64,000 bases of DNA from Aliihoeflea aestuarii (GTDB lineage: Bacteria; Pseudomonadota; Alphaproteobacteria; Rhizobiales; Rhizobiaceae): assembly GCF_024105665.1 (NCBI RefSeq), contig NZ_JAAAMK010000007.1, positions 1 through 64,000 on the forward strand, in the 5' to 3' direction. Of the stretch, positions 1-8,221 are shown piece after piece. The first letter of the stretch is position 1. Each line of letters begins with the position of its first letter. The notes below the pieces were generated by a model. That model had not been told where the DNA came from and did not search any database. It saw only the letters and a program-made list of their open reading frames with translations. A program made the position numbers and the translations under genes.

Positions 1-50
1 GCCACGAAGCGTAGACGTTCTTCCATCACCGAACACTCCATCCACGGCAT
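1..50 (-). CDS. IS481-family transposase, N-terminal fragment cut by window edge
   Basis: Reading leftward from an ATG at 48-50, the frame gives MPWMECSVMEERLRFV and runs off the window. This opening matches what I remember of IS481-type integrase/transposases (MPWKE..SVMEERLRFVA.LL), which have an N-terminal helix-turn-helix followed by a DDE catalytic core. Only 16 residues are visible, so whether the gene is intact cannot be told. A GGAGG ribosome binding site (on the minus strand, about 56-60) sits close in front of the ATG. The element would extend to the left of this window. Confidence 0.65.
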   Translation of the reverse strand, partial: MPWMECSVMEERLRFV

Positions 51-76
51 CAACACCTCCCGGCAAAGCCGAAAAG

Positions 77-125
77 TGTTACCCATGTGTCCGGTACAAA
101 ACGTCACCTATGTCTCGGGTCGTTC
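77..125. mobile_element. Terminal region of the IS481-like element
   Basis: Just outside the transposase start lie two degenerate direct copies of a 15-base word, ACCCATGTGTCCGGT at 81-95 and ACCTATGTCTCGGGT at 106-120, matching at 12 of 15 positions and 25 bases apart. Repeated words of this kind at the end of an IS are typical transposase-binding sites, so the outer end of the element is probably near 120-130. The exact tip and any target-site duplication cannot be set because the other end lies outside the window. Confidence 0.45.
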
Positions 126-525
126 TTAACTAATTGACCTTAAATAAGAATCGCCATCATGGCGCGGGCTTGTATACCAGAAAGTACGCCTGAAGAGCCG
201 ACATGTCTCCGGCATAAGCGTTGGCGGTCAGTTTTCCCAGTGAAAGCCCCTTCGAGCAGAAGGGCGCAATCTGGAGGATCGGCTGAACCTTCTCACCCTT
301 AAGATGGAGCCGCTTCAGCGCCATGGCTTTATCGATCATATTTTCGATGTGGCGGCTGGCCGGGTCTGATGTCAGCGGCCGGTGCGAGCCCATGCTGCGG
401 TAACGAGCGCGTGAATGCCGACAGTAACGGTTGAGCAATTTGACAGATCGGGCGTTTCGTTCATAGTCATTAACGACGTGCCAGCTTGAAGCCGATCAAC
501 TCATGTTCGCATGACGGAGGTTCAG
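126..525. other. 400-base stretch without a convincing gene
   Basis: Between the IS end and the small gene at 526 I see no recognisable gene. A 93-codon leftward frame (157-438) exists, but it begins with TTG, has no ribosome binding site and resembles nothing I know. It may be a remnant disrupted by the insertion sequence. No RNA gene or clear terminator was recognised here. Confidence 0.4.
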
Positions 526-714
526 ATGACACAGGAAGCAATCGATCGGATCCGGTCGTTTCTCGGCCGCGTCTTTCCGGCAATCCACGAACCCACCATC
601 GTGTTGGACAATCCTTCAGGCGCTCTGGAAGGCGAATCCGCCGACGACGATTGCCTGCGCGCCTATCGGGACGAAAGCTACTACTGGGGCTGGTGCGTTC
701 ACGGCCACTGGTGA
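526..714 (+). CDS. Small hypothetical protein (62 aa)
   Basis: A 62-residue acidic protein starting MTQEAIDRIRSFLGR and ending in an aromatic-rich YYWGWCVHGHW tail. The ATG at 526 is preferred over the in-frame ATG at 511 because ACGGAGG (514-520) sits five bases ahead of 526. I do not recognise the family. It is followed 44 bases later by another small gene with a strong ribosome binding site, so the two may be co-transcribed. There is no signal peptide or membrane segment; the C-terminal WGWCVHGHW could be a metal- or ligand-binding tail, but that is only a guess. Confidence 0.5.
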   Translation: MTQEAIDRIRSFLGRVFPAIHEPTIVLDNPSGALEGESADDDCLRAYRDESYYWGWCVHGHW

Positions 715-758
715 GCTTGCGCAAGAACAGTTTCATTTCTGGCAAAGGAGGACTTGTC

Positions 759-1133
759 ATGCGTGAAAAATTGCCCGTTCTGTTTGAAGGTCATGCGCCT
801 GCCGAGCTTCTGGAAGCCTTCGATGGCGCGCTCGCGGCCTTCGAAGACTGGTCCCACGGAAGCGGTGAGCCGGTGATCGCCTTTGCCGGCCGGAATCTTC
901 CCATCAGCGTCTTGTTCGGTCGCATGCGGGTCTGCACCGACGTGCTCCCGTCGCGCGTGCGTGCAGATATCGCCGCCGTCACCGGCGAGAATTTCGCAAT
1001 GGTGGCTGAACCTGTGACCTATTCCGATGCGGCCAGGGTACTTCGGACCTTGTGCGTTGAGCAGATGAAGGCGTCGCTTCCAAAAGCCGCGACCCTGTCC
1101 GCTTCGCGGATCAATGCCTTGCGCGCATCGTGA
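759..1133 (+). CDS. Hypothetical protein (124 aa)
   Basis: A 124-residue soluble protein beginning MREKLPVLFEG, with the ATG at 759 placed seven bases after AAAGGAGG (744-751), one of the best ribosome binding sites in the window. The frame is open further upstream, but the strong site decides this start. I recognise no domain. The sequence is a mixed alpha/beta type with two cysteines and no transmembrane segment. The gene sits behind the 62-residue gene at 526 and is convergent with the phnE-like gene that ends at 1195, leaving about 60 bases between them. Confidence 0.6.
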   Translation: MREKLPVLFEGHAPAELLEAFDGALAAFEDWSHGSGEPVIAFAGRNLPISVLFGRMRVCTDVLPSRVRADIAAVTGENFAMVAEPVTYSDAARVLRTLCVEQMKASLPKAATLSASRINALRAS

Positions 1134-1194
1134 CCGAGGATCAAGGAGGCGCGGGCATTTCAGATCGAATCTTCGGTTTCCAGCGGGTGGCAGG

Positions 1195-2772
1195 CTACCT
1201 GCCTGATATGGCCGCGTGCAGATTCGTGGCACTCGTCGGCACTTGATCCTTCTTCGCGACCAGTTTCTCGATGCCGATCGCGGCACGAAACTTTCTTGAT
1301 ATGTAGTCGATAGCGACGGTCGCGAGCATGGTGACGAGCAGGAGGATAACAGCCCGGTCGATACGGATTTCCTGAATGGCGCGGTCGACATAGAAGCCGA
1401 GCGTCGCGATGCCCAGAAGTCCGACGATGGCGGATTCGCGAACAATGATCTCCCAGCGATACAGGCACAGCGCCAGGAACGATCCGTAGATTCGGGGCAG
1501 GAGTTCATAGGCGTAAAGCACGATCCCGCGCGGCGCATCCTGACGCAGGCTTTCGTGCACATGCGCGGATTGGCGTCCCAAGAGATGCGCGATGATCGCG
1601 CCGTTGTGCAGGCCCAGCGCGATCACAGCCGGCAGTATCGACGGGCCGAAGACCTGCAAGGCGATGTAGGCCAGCATGTATTCGGGCGTCGAGCGGCCGA
1701 CGACCAGCCCGATATGGCCGATTATCGAGCCGAAGCGACCGATGACAGGACGCACGAGAAGCGGGAAACCGATCAACGCGACGAAGCCGGCAAGGACGAG
1801 GGCGATCTGCGTCACGATCATCGTTGCCGTAAGGCCCGGCAGGGCCTGATTGACGAGGAGATTGTGGAGCCAGTCGAAAAAGCGCGACCATGTTTCGCCA
1901 TCGGCCAGATCGCCATTGCGCAAGGGGGCGGGCACGATGTCGCTCGTCAGGAAGCGTATCAGCGCGCCCTGCGCCATGGGCGGTGTCGTCAGAGTCGCCA
2001 TGAAGCCGATCGAGCCGATGAGATAGACCGGCGCGAGCGGCCAGTGCATCCACAGCCGCATCGTTGCGATCAGAACGTAATAGATGATGAGGACGGCGGC
2101 GACCGCGCCGTACATGCCCTGCTTGAAGAAGGTATCGAGTTGGAAGCCGAGCGTCGGCAGGCCGACGAAGCCGAGGACGGCGCTGGACCGCAGGCCGCAT
2201 TCGAGCCGGTAGAGAAGGTAGACCTGAAACTCGCGCGCGGCGAGCGGCAGGCGGGCGAAGAAGTGAACCGATACGAAATCGGCGCGTGGGGGCATGGCGG
2301 CCGCGGGGCGCGAATCGGCCTCGTCCAGATATTCGGAAAAGACCTTGGCGAAGATGCCGGCATAGGGAATCGCGATTGCCAGAATGCCCGTCGTCGCGGA
2401 GAGGCCCGTGACCTGAAGGAGCAGGATCGCCCAGAAGAGTTCGTGAATCGAACGGATGGCGATGCACAAAAGCCGCACCGGAGCGAAACGATAGAGCGGG
2501 GCGAGAAGAAACCCGGCAGTCGCACCCAGGGCAACGCCGCATATCGCGAATGCCACCGTCAGTGCCGCCGCATAGGAAAGTGCGCCGAGCGAGGAAAAAT
2601 CCGGCGACAGGAGGCCCGCGCCCATGCGGCCGAGTTCAGCCCACGGATCGTGGCTGGCCATGCGCAGATCGGCGATTGGAAGAAGCGCGACGGCAAGCGC
2701 CACGAAGGCGGCGGCCGTTCCGATGCGACCAAGGCGCGGCAACCGCCGCCGCTCAGGCGCGATAGAGGTCAT
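1195..2772 (-). CDS. phnE: PhnE-type ABC importer permease, fused double-domain form (525 aa)
   Basis: Inner-membrane permease of a phosphonate/phosphite-type ABC importer. Normal PhnE proteins have about 260-290 residues; this one has 525 and contains two permease units in tandem. The first carries RSIHELFWAILLL (about 107-119) and GFVGLPTLGFQLD (201-213); the second repeats the pattern with GRSTPEYMLAYI and VGLLGIATLGFYVD. Both halves are strongly hydrophobic with several membrane spans each. ATG at 2772 overlaps the end of the ATPase gene by 20 bases, so translation is coupled. A longer upstream frame was rejected because it lies inside the ATPase gene. The order is phnD-phnC-phnE. Confidence 0.88.
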   Translation of the reverse strand: MTSIAPERRRLPRLGRIGTAAAFVALAVALLPIADLRMASHDPWAELGRMGAGLLSPDFSSLGALSYAAALTVAFAICGVALGATAGFLLAPLYRFAPVRLLCIAIRSIHELFWAILLLQVTGLSATTGILAIAIPYAGIFAKVFSEYLDEADSRPAAAMPPRADFVSVHFFARLPLAAREFQVYLLYRLECGLRSSAVLGFVGLPTLGFQLDTFFKQGMYGAVAAVLIIYYVLIATMRLWMHWPLAPVYLIGSIGFMATLTTPPMAQGALIRFLTSDIVPAPLRNGDLADGETWSRFFDWLHNLLVNQALPGLTATMIVTQIALVLAGFVALIGFPLLVRPVIGRFGSIIGHIGLVVGRSTPEYMLAYIALQVFGPSILPAVIALGLHNGAIIAHLLGRQSAHVHESLRQDAPRGIVLYAYELLPRIYGSFLALCLYRWEIIVRESAIVGLLGIATLGFYVDRAIQEIRIDRAVILLLVTMLATVAIDYISRKFRAAIGIEKLVAKKDQVPTSATNLHAAISGR

Positions 2773-3412
2773 GGATGTCGCCGTTTGAAACCTCGGCGGT
2801 CGGCCGGTCGAAATGGATGCGCCCGCCGCGTATGCCGACAAGGCGCGTTGCGAAACGGCGCGCCAGTTCGACATCGTGCAGCGCCAGAAGAACGGTCTCG
2901 AAGCAGCGTTCGAGTTCGTCGACGAGAAGCGCGGCCTGCCGCTCGTCGACAGCCGAAACCGGCTCGTCGCCGACGAGGATGCGGCCGCCGCGATGAATGG
3001 CGCGGGCAAGCGCGGTGCGCTGCTTCTGGCCGCCGGACAGGCTTTCCACCGGCTTTCGGTCGAAACCGGTCAGGCCGACCGTTTCCAGTGCGACCGCGAC
3101 GCTGCGCCGTTGCGAAGGAAACGGCCAGGCGAGGTTGGCCAGGTTATAGATCGCTCCACGCGCGTCGAGCCGCCCCATATAGACGTTGTGGAAGACCGAC
3201 AATTGCGGAACGAGCCCGTGTTCTTGCGGCACGAGCGCTATTTCGGGCAAAGTCTCGGCGAGGCGCCGATAAGCGGCGTTGAGAAGCGTGCTCTTGCCCG
3301 CGCCGCTGCGGCCGAGCAGGACCACGCGTTCTCCTGGATGCAGCGCGAAGTCCACATCCGCAAGAACGGTCGTGCTGCCATAGGCAAGCGCCTCGCCCTC
3401 GAATCTCAGCAT
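2753..3412 (-). CDS. phnC: PhnC-type ABC importer ATPase
   Basis: Cytoplasmic ATPase of 219 residues that powers the adjoining double permease. Walker A GRSGAGKS is at 34-41, the Q-loop VPQE near 61-64, the signature LSGGQ at 125-129, Walker B ILVGDE at 145-150, and the switch histidine at 179. It is slightly shorter than the usual 240-270 residues of PhnC. The gene starts three bases after the stop of the binding-protein gene and overlaps the permease gene. The family handles phosphonates, phosphite or related oxyanions; the substrate here is not shown by the sequence. Confidence 0.88.
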   Translation of the reverse strand: MLRFEGEALAYGSTTVLADVDFALHPGERVVLLGRSGAGKSTLLNAAYRRLAETLPEIALVPQEHGLVPQLSVFHNVYMGRLDARGAIYNLANLAWPFPSQRRSVAVALETVGLTGFDRKPVESLSGGQKQRTALARAIHRGGRILVGDEPVSAVDERQAALLVDELERCFETVLLALHDVELARRFATRLVGIRGGRIHFDRPTAEVSNGDIHDLYRA

Positions 3413-3415
3413 CGA

Positions 3416-4291
3416 TCAGTCGAGAATGCCGAGTGCGCGTCCGGTCTCCTCGATCGGCGCGTAGTCCTCGTTCGAGGCTTCCACGAATGCCGCGCGCGGG
3501 AAGGAGGCGAGAAGGTCGGGATCGTCCATGCCGATCAGCGCCGCCTTCACCCGCTCTGTGAAGCCTTCGCCGAAGCGTTCGTCCGCGTCTCCGCGGATGG
3601 TCCAGTTGTAGTCCGGGTAGGGCGGCGTCTGCCAGATGACGCGCGCCGTTTCCGATTCGGGAGCGCCCTCGGCGACGGCCGTGTCGTAGACGGTGTAGTT
3701 GAGCGCGCCGATCTGGAATGCGCCGGTCGAGACGAGCCGCAGCGTCTGGCCGTGATCGCCCGAAAAGCCGACCTGCGAGAAAAAGTCGTCCGGCGCTTCG
3801 CCGGTTTCCTCGCGGATATAGAATTCGGGGAAGAGGCGGCCCGATGTCGAGGTCTGCGCGCCGAAGGTGAAGCTCATGCCGGCAGCTTCCGCCGGAAAAT
3901 CGTCGGATCGTTCGAGCCCGGTGCTCTCATGCGCGATGAAATAGGAGATGAAGTTCATGTCCTCGTCGCCCTGGGCGAGGGCCCGCGACCCCGGCACGGC
4001 AAGACGGGCCTGAACGCCAGACAATCCGCCGAACCAGCCGAGCTGGATCTGGTCGTTGCGGAAGGCCGTGACCGATGCGGCATAGTTCTTCACCGGGACA
4101 TACTCGACGGGAACGCCGAGTTCTTCGGAAAGATAGGCGGCGACGTTGCCGAACCGTTCCATCAGGCGCGTTTCGTCGTCGTCGGGAATGGCGGAAAAAT
4201 AGAGGGTCGGGGTGGTCTGGGCGCTGGATGTCGCAATGCTGCCAAGCACAAGGGCCACAGCCGCGACCACGCCGCCGATCAGGCGATGCAT
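3416..4291 (-). CDS. phnD: PhnD-family periplasmic binding protein (phosphonate/phosphite or possibly selenate)
   Basis: A 291-residue solute-binding protein with a signal peptide cleaved near residue 25 (GSIATSSAQ). The start of the mature chain, LYFSAIPDDDETRLMERF, followed by VAAYLSEELGVPVEYVPVK and WFGGLSGVQARLAVPGS, resembles the PhnD-family subgroup that databases call putative selenate ABC transporter binding protein, as far as I remember it. The general fold (type II periplasmic binding protein) is secure; the ligand is not. It is the first gene of the three-gene transporter operon; the roughly 195-base gap upstream to the diguanylate cyclase gene should hold its promoter. Confidence 0.85.
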   Translation of the reverse strand: MHRLIGGVVAAVALVLGSIATSSAQTTPTLYFSAIPDDDETRLMERFGNVAAYLSEELGVPVEYVPVKNYAASVTAFRNDQIQLGWFGGLSGVQARLAVPGSRALAQGDEDMNFISYFIAHESTGLERSDDFPAEAAGMSFTFGAQTSTSGRLFPEFYIREETGEAPDDFFSQVGFSGDHGQTLRLVSTGAFQIGALNYTVYDTAVAEGAPESETARVIWQTPPYPDYNWTIRGDADERFGEGFTERVKAALIGMDDPDLLASFPRAAFVEASNEDYAPIEETGRALGILD

Positions 4292-4486
4292 GGACGTTCC
4301 TCCAAAATATGAAAAAGCGGGCTGCGCCTGAATATTTCAGAACAGGACAGGCGGTTGCCTGTCACGATCTTCAATCCGATCGCCAAATGCCGGCTGGCAT
4401 GAGCGCACACGGCGCATCGACGGTCCGTTCCAGAAGCTGAAAACGAAGCTAACCGGAACAGGATCGATGTCAACACAATCCGGCTT

Positions 4487-5695
4487 TCAGCCGGTGCCCG
4501 TGTCGCGCTTGTCCGGCACCGGATTCAACGAAAGCGCCGTCATCAGCGCCTGGTCCTTGCCGCCGGATTTTGCCGCGTAAAGCGCCTGATCGGCCTGCTT
4601 CATCATCTCGGAGAGGGTCTGCGACTGGTGGCGCGGGTGGATGCCGATGCTGACCGTCAGCGGATAACCGGCCGGCAGATCGACGATCCGCAGCCGCCCG
4701 ATTTCACGACGAAGGGCATCCGCGCAAGGGGCGAGTTCGCCGCGCCGCGCGCGATTGTAGAAGAGGGCGAATTCCTCCCCGCCCATGCGCCCGACAATAT
4801 CCGCACCGGCATGGGTCGCCAGCGCGCGCGCCACTGCCGCGATAACGCGATCGCCGGTGCCGTGGCCGAAGGTGTCGTTGATCATCTTGAAGTTGTCGAT
4901 GTCGACGACCATCAGCGCCGGCTGCCAGATCGTCCCCTCGACCGCATCAATCGACCGGGCTGCCTGCATGTCGAAGCCGCGACGGTTGAGAAGGCCGGTC
5001 AGGTAATCGCGCTCCGCCTGATTGCGCAGCTCGGCGAAGATCTGCACGGCGAAGGCGGCCAGAAACGACAATGCGATAGTCAGCGCGAGCAACGGGGTCA
5101 GCGCCTGAATCGTCGCCCAATAGGCTGAGGCGCCGATCGGACCGCCCGGATTGATGTCGAGCCTGTCCATGAACGTTGCGACAGGACGCGCGATCGCGAG
5201 GGTGAAGATGAAACCGGCAAGGCCGACGAACATCCAGTCGACCGCCGATCGCGGCTTCGCGCGGATCAAGGCGTAGCCGGTTATCGTCGCGATCACGGCG
5301 AAGGTCGCGTTCACGATATAGATGCGCGCCGGCGTCGACGGCTCCACGAACAGGAACCACGAAAAGCCCGTCGCGCCTGCCGTGACGACTGCCGCGAAAA
5401 GCCCCAACGGGACGGGCATACGGGCGCGAACAAAAGCACTGAGACAGGCCCCCAAGATGGCGGCGAGAAACAGGCCGTTGACGAAAACGCGAAGGGCGGG
5501 GCCGTCATAGGCATGAAGAAAATCGTTTGCGGCGAAGGCGATGCCGCTGAGTGTGAAGGCGCCTGCCAGCATCAGGAGATGCGTGTGACTCCTGTGCCTG
5601 AACCAGAGTGTCAGGAATGTCGTCACCAGCACCAGCGAAATCGCCGGGTTGAGTAACTTGAACGCGAGTTCGCCGGTCACTTGAAGGGTCTGCAC
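4487..5695 (-). CDS. Membrane-bound diguanylate cyclase (GGDEF)
   Basis: A 402-residue protein that should make cyclic di-GMP. Residues 1-220 hold about six or seven membrane spans forming an uncharacterised sensor region. The GGDEF domain follows, with DYLTGLLNRRGFD at 230-242, the metal/GTP motif VDIDNFKMINDTFGHGTGD (264-282) and an intact active site GGEEF at 305-309. The inhibitory I-site (RxxD five residues ahead of the active site) is missing: the sequence there is AGAD, so product inhibition of the usual type is not expected. The gene is transcribed alone, leftward, away from argE. There is no EAL domain. Confidence 0.9.
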   Translation of the reverse strand: MQTLQVTGELAFKLLNPAISLVLVTTFLTLWFRHRSHTHLLMLAGAFTLSGIAFAANDFLHAYDGPALRVFVNGLFLAAILGACLSAFVRARMPVPLGLFAAVVTAGATGFSWFLFVEPSTPARIYIVNATFAVIATITGYALIRAKPRSAVDWMFVGLAGFIFTLAIARPVATFMDRLDINPGGPIGASAYWATIQALTPLLALTIALSFLAAFAVQIFAELRNQAERDYLTGLLNRRGFDMQAARSIDAVEGTIWQPALMVVDIDNFKMINDTFGHGTGDRVIAAVARALATHAGADIVGRMGGEEFALFYNRARRGELAPCADALRREIGRLRIVDLPAGYPLTVSIGIHPRHQSQTLSEMMKQADQALYAAKSGGKDQALMTALSLNPVPDKRDTGTG

Positions 5696-5759
5696 TTTGC
5701 CGTGGGGTCGCGGAAAGCTATCTGGGCCAGCAGCCGATAAGGAAACGTTAAATCGCTCC

Positions 5760-6920
5760 TCAGGCAGCCATCTTCGCGTGGAGCTTGCCGAGCATCGTCA
5801 GGCAGGTGTCGAGCTGTTCGATGGCGATGAACTCGTCGGGCTTATGCGCCTGCGCGATCGAGCCGGGACCGCAGATGACGGCCGACATGCCCATCGACTG
5901 AAACAGTCCGGCCTCGGTGCCGAAGGCGACCAGTTCGGCCTCATGCGCGCCGGTCAGCTCGAAGACGATGTCGCGCGCTTCGGATTCTGTGACGGGCAGA
6001 AGGCCCTCCACCTCGCCGATCGTCGTCATGACGATGTCGGCATGAGCGCAGACCTTGCGCATGGCGGGCCTGAGCACGCCGTCTACATAGGCGGAAAGTT
6101 CGCGCTTCACATGGTCGGAATCATCCAGATGGACGGGGCGCATCTCCCATTCGACCGCGCATTGGCCGGGGATGGTGTTGCGCGCATTGCCGCCCGCGAT
6201 GCGCCCGACCTGGACGGTGGTCCAGGGCGGCGTGAAGCGGCTGTCTTCGGGCGTGCGCGCCTTCAGGTCTTCACCAAGTTCCATCAGCCGCGCGATGTAG
6301 CGCACGGCATATTCGATGGCGTTGACGCCCTTGTCGGGCTGCGAGCCGTGGCCCTCCAGCCCGGTGAATTCGGTCGTGTATTCGAAGCAGCCCTTGTGCC
6401 CCTCGATGGCGCCCATCATGGTCAGCTCGCCGACGGTGGCGACGGACGGTCGGACGCCCGCCTTCCTCAATTCGCCGACGAGCGCGCGGGCGCCCATGCA
6501 GCCGATTTCCTCGTCATAGGTGAAGGCGAAGTGGAGCGGGCGATGCAGTTTTGAAGCTGCGAAACGCGGTGCCATGGCGAGGCTGGCGGCGATGAAGCCT
6601 TTCATGTCACAGGTGCCGCGCCCGTAGAGCCTCCCGTCGCGTTCTGTGAGTTCGAAGGGGTCGCTCGTCCAGTCCTGCCCTTCGACCGGCACCACGTCGG
6701 AATGGCCCGAAAGCACGATGCCGCCATCGCCTTCCGGCCCGATGGTGGCGAAGAGATTGGCCTTGGCGCCGGACGGATCGAGCGAGACCGACAGGCGCGC
6801 GCCCGCACTCGACAGCAGATCGCCGGCATAGGTGATGAGCTGGAGATTGCTGTCGGACGAGACCGTCGGGAAGGCGACGAGATGGCTAAGGATTTCGCGC
6901 GTGTGGTCAAGCTCGCTCAC
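5760..6920 (-). CDS. argE: ArgE-type M20 deacetylase (acetylornithine deacetylase family)
   Basis: Zinc-dependent M20 amidohydrolase of 386 residues, normal length for ArgE. Metal and catalytic motifs are SGHSDVVP (His73), GRGTCDMKG (Asp105), the DEEIG acidic pair (137-138) and a C-terminal GSIAQAHKPDEF histidine. ArgE removes the acetyl group from N-acetylornithine, but paralogues act on other acylated amino acids. It starts with GTG only four bases after the end of an M24 peptidase remnant, so it belonged to that gene's operon. This context (M24 peptidase, class III aminotransferase) suggests an amino-acid-derivative catabolic paralogue rather than the biosynthetic enzyme. With the upstream gene truncated, its expression may be altered. 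Confidence 0.85.
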   Translation of the reverse strand: MSELDHTREILSHLVAFPTVSSDSNLQLITYAGDLLSSAGARLSVSLDPSGAKANLFATIGPEGDGGIVLSGHSDVVPVEGQDWTSDPFELTERDGRLYGRGTCDMKGFIAASLAMAPRFAASKLHRPLHFAFTYDEEIGCMGARALVGELRKAGVRPSVATVGELTMMGAIEGHKGCFEYTTEFTGLEGHGSQPDKGVNAIEYAVRYIARLMELGEDLKARTPEDSRFTPPWTTVQVGRIAGGNARNTIPGQCAVEWEMRPVHLDDSDHVKRELSAYVDGVLRPAMRKVCAHADIVMTTIGEVEGLLPVTESEARDIVFELTGAHEAELVAFGTEAGLFQSMGMSAVICGPGSIAQAHKPDEFIAIEQLDTCLTMLGKLHAKMAA

Positions 6921-6924
6921 GGGC

Positions 6925-7118
6925 TCAGTCCTTGACGATGAGCTTGCGCGGGCGGTCGCAGAAGCATTCCGCCGCCGCGTTGTCGCGGATCAGGATGCTC
7001 TCCGTGATCTCCAGCCCCCAGTCGTCCATCCACAGACCCGGCATGAAATGGAAGGTCATGCCGGCTTCGAGAACCGTCTCGTCTTCCTTGCGGAACGAGA
7101 TGGTGCGCTCGCCCCAGT
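6925..7118 (-). pseudogene. M24-family peptidase remnant, C-terminal ~62 residues (DoeA/ectoine-hydrolase-like)
   Basis: Reading leftward, the frame from about 7118 to a TGA at 6925 gives DWGERTISFRKEDETVLEAG, then MTFHFMPGLWMDDWGLEITES and ending RPRKLIVKD. This is the C-terminal end of the M24 creatinase/prolidase-like family, closest in my memory to ectoine hydrolase DoeA; it keeps the late metal-ligand glutamate of the ITES segment. Roughly 330 N-terminal residues are missing and there is no start codon in a sensible place. Just beyond DWGER the similarity stops and the sequence becomes the opposite-strand aminotransferase, so the gene is broken at about 7115-7125. Confidence 0.75.
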
Positions 7119-7121
7119 CTC

Positions 7122-8141
7122 GGCGGCTCGGATGCGAACGAGACCAACATCAAGCTCGTCTGGTACTACAACAACATTCTCGGCCGACCGGAAAAGAAGA
7201 AGATCGTCTCGCGCTGGCGCGGCTATCACGGCTCCGGCCTCGTCACCGGCTCGCTGACGGGGTTGAAGCTCTTTCACGACAAGTTCGACCTGCCGCTGGA
7301 GCGCGTCATGCACACGCAGGCACCGGATTATTTCCGCAGGCCCGATCTTAGCCTGAGCGAATCGGACTTCGTCGCCCATTGCGTCGACGACCTCGAAAGA
7401 CTGATCGCGCGCGAAGGCGCGGACACGATCGCCGCCTTCATCGGCGAGCCGGCGCTCGGCACCGGCGGCATCGTGCCACCGCCGGCCGGCTACTGGGACG
7501 CGATCCAGACAGTGCTTCGCAAGCACGACATTCTCCTGATCTCCGACGAGGTCGTCACCGGTTTCGGGCGGCTCGGCACGATGTTCGGCTCGGATCATTA
7601 CGGCATCGAGGCGGATTTCATCACCATCGCCAAGGGGCTGACCTCGGCCTATGCGCCGCTCTCGGGCTCGATCGTGTCGGACAAGGTCTGGAAGGTTTTA
7701 GAGCAGGGCACCGACGAGAACGGGCCGATCGGCCATGGCTGGACCTATTCGGCCCATCCGATCGGGGCGGCTGCGGGTGTCGCCAATCTGAAGCTGATCG
7801 ACGATCTGGGGCTCGTGCAGAATGCGGGCGAGACGGGACGCTACCTGAACGAGCAGATGAGGGCGGCACTCGGCGACCATGTCCATGTCGGCGACGTGCG
7901 CGGGGAGGGGATGCTGTGCGCCGTCGAATTCGTCGAGGATCGCGCGACGCGCACCTTCTTCGACCCGGCGAAGAAGGTCGGGCCGTCCGTCGCGGCGGCG
8001 CTTTTGAAGCGCGGCGTGATCGGCCGTGCGATGCCGCAGGGCGACATTCTGGGCTTCGCGCCGCCGCTTTGCCTGACGAAGGCACAGGCCGACGAGGTCG
8101 TTTCCAAGGCCACTGAGGCTGTGCGCGAGGTGCTCGGCTGA
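7122..8141 (+). pseudogene. Class III PLP aminotransferase lacking its N-terminal ~115 residues
   Basis: From about 7122 the rightward frame begins abruptly with GSDANETNIKLVWYYNN, a segment normally found near residue 115-120 of omega-amino-acid:pyruvate aminotransferases of about 455 residues. The rest is intact: RGYHGSG, LLISDEVVTGFG with the PLP-binding aspartate, and ITIAKGLTSAYAPL with the Schiff-base lysine, ending REVLG. Only internal ATG codons (for example 7263) are available, and a protein from there would lack residues of the dimeric active site. I call it a pseudogene. The upstream sequence is the other half of the deletion junction. Confidence 0.78.
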
Positions 8142-8221
8142 CGGGCATTCAGATCTGTTGAGACGACGAAGAATTCTCGTGACAGAATCATCGGTCTGAT
8201 GGAGATTATGCGGGGATCGGC

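Noticed and set aside
157-438. 93-codon leftward frame near the IS end
   Set aside because: TTG start, no ribosome binding site, no family resemblance; possibly a remnant. Not listed as a gene.
6917-7153. A 78-residue leftward protein over the deletion junction
   Set aside because: It is in a different frame from the M24 remnant, has no sensible composition, and the correct frame gives clear M24 similarity.
7263-8141. A complete 292-residue aminotransferase from the internal ATG at 7263
   Set aside because: Family-like sequence continues upstream to about 7122, then stops abruptly inside the domain. The ATG is internal and the protein would lack its N-terminal substrate and cofactor parts.
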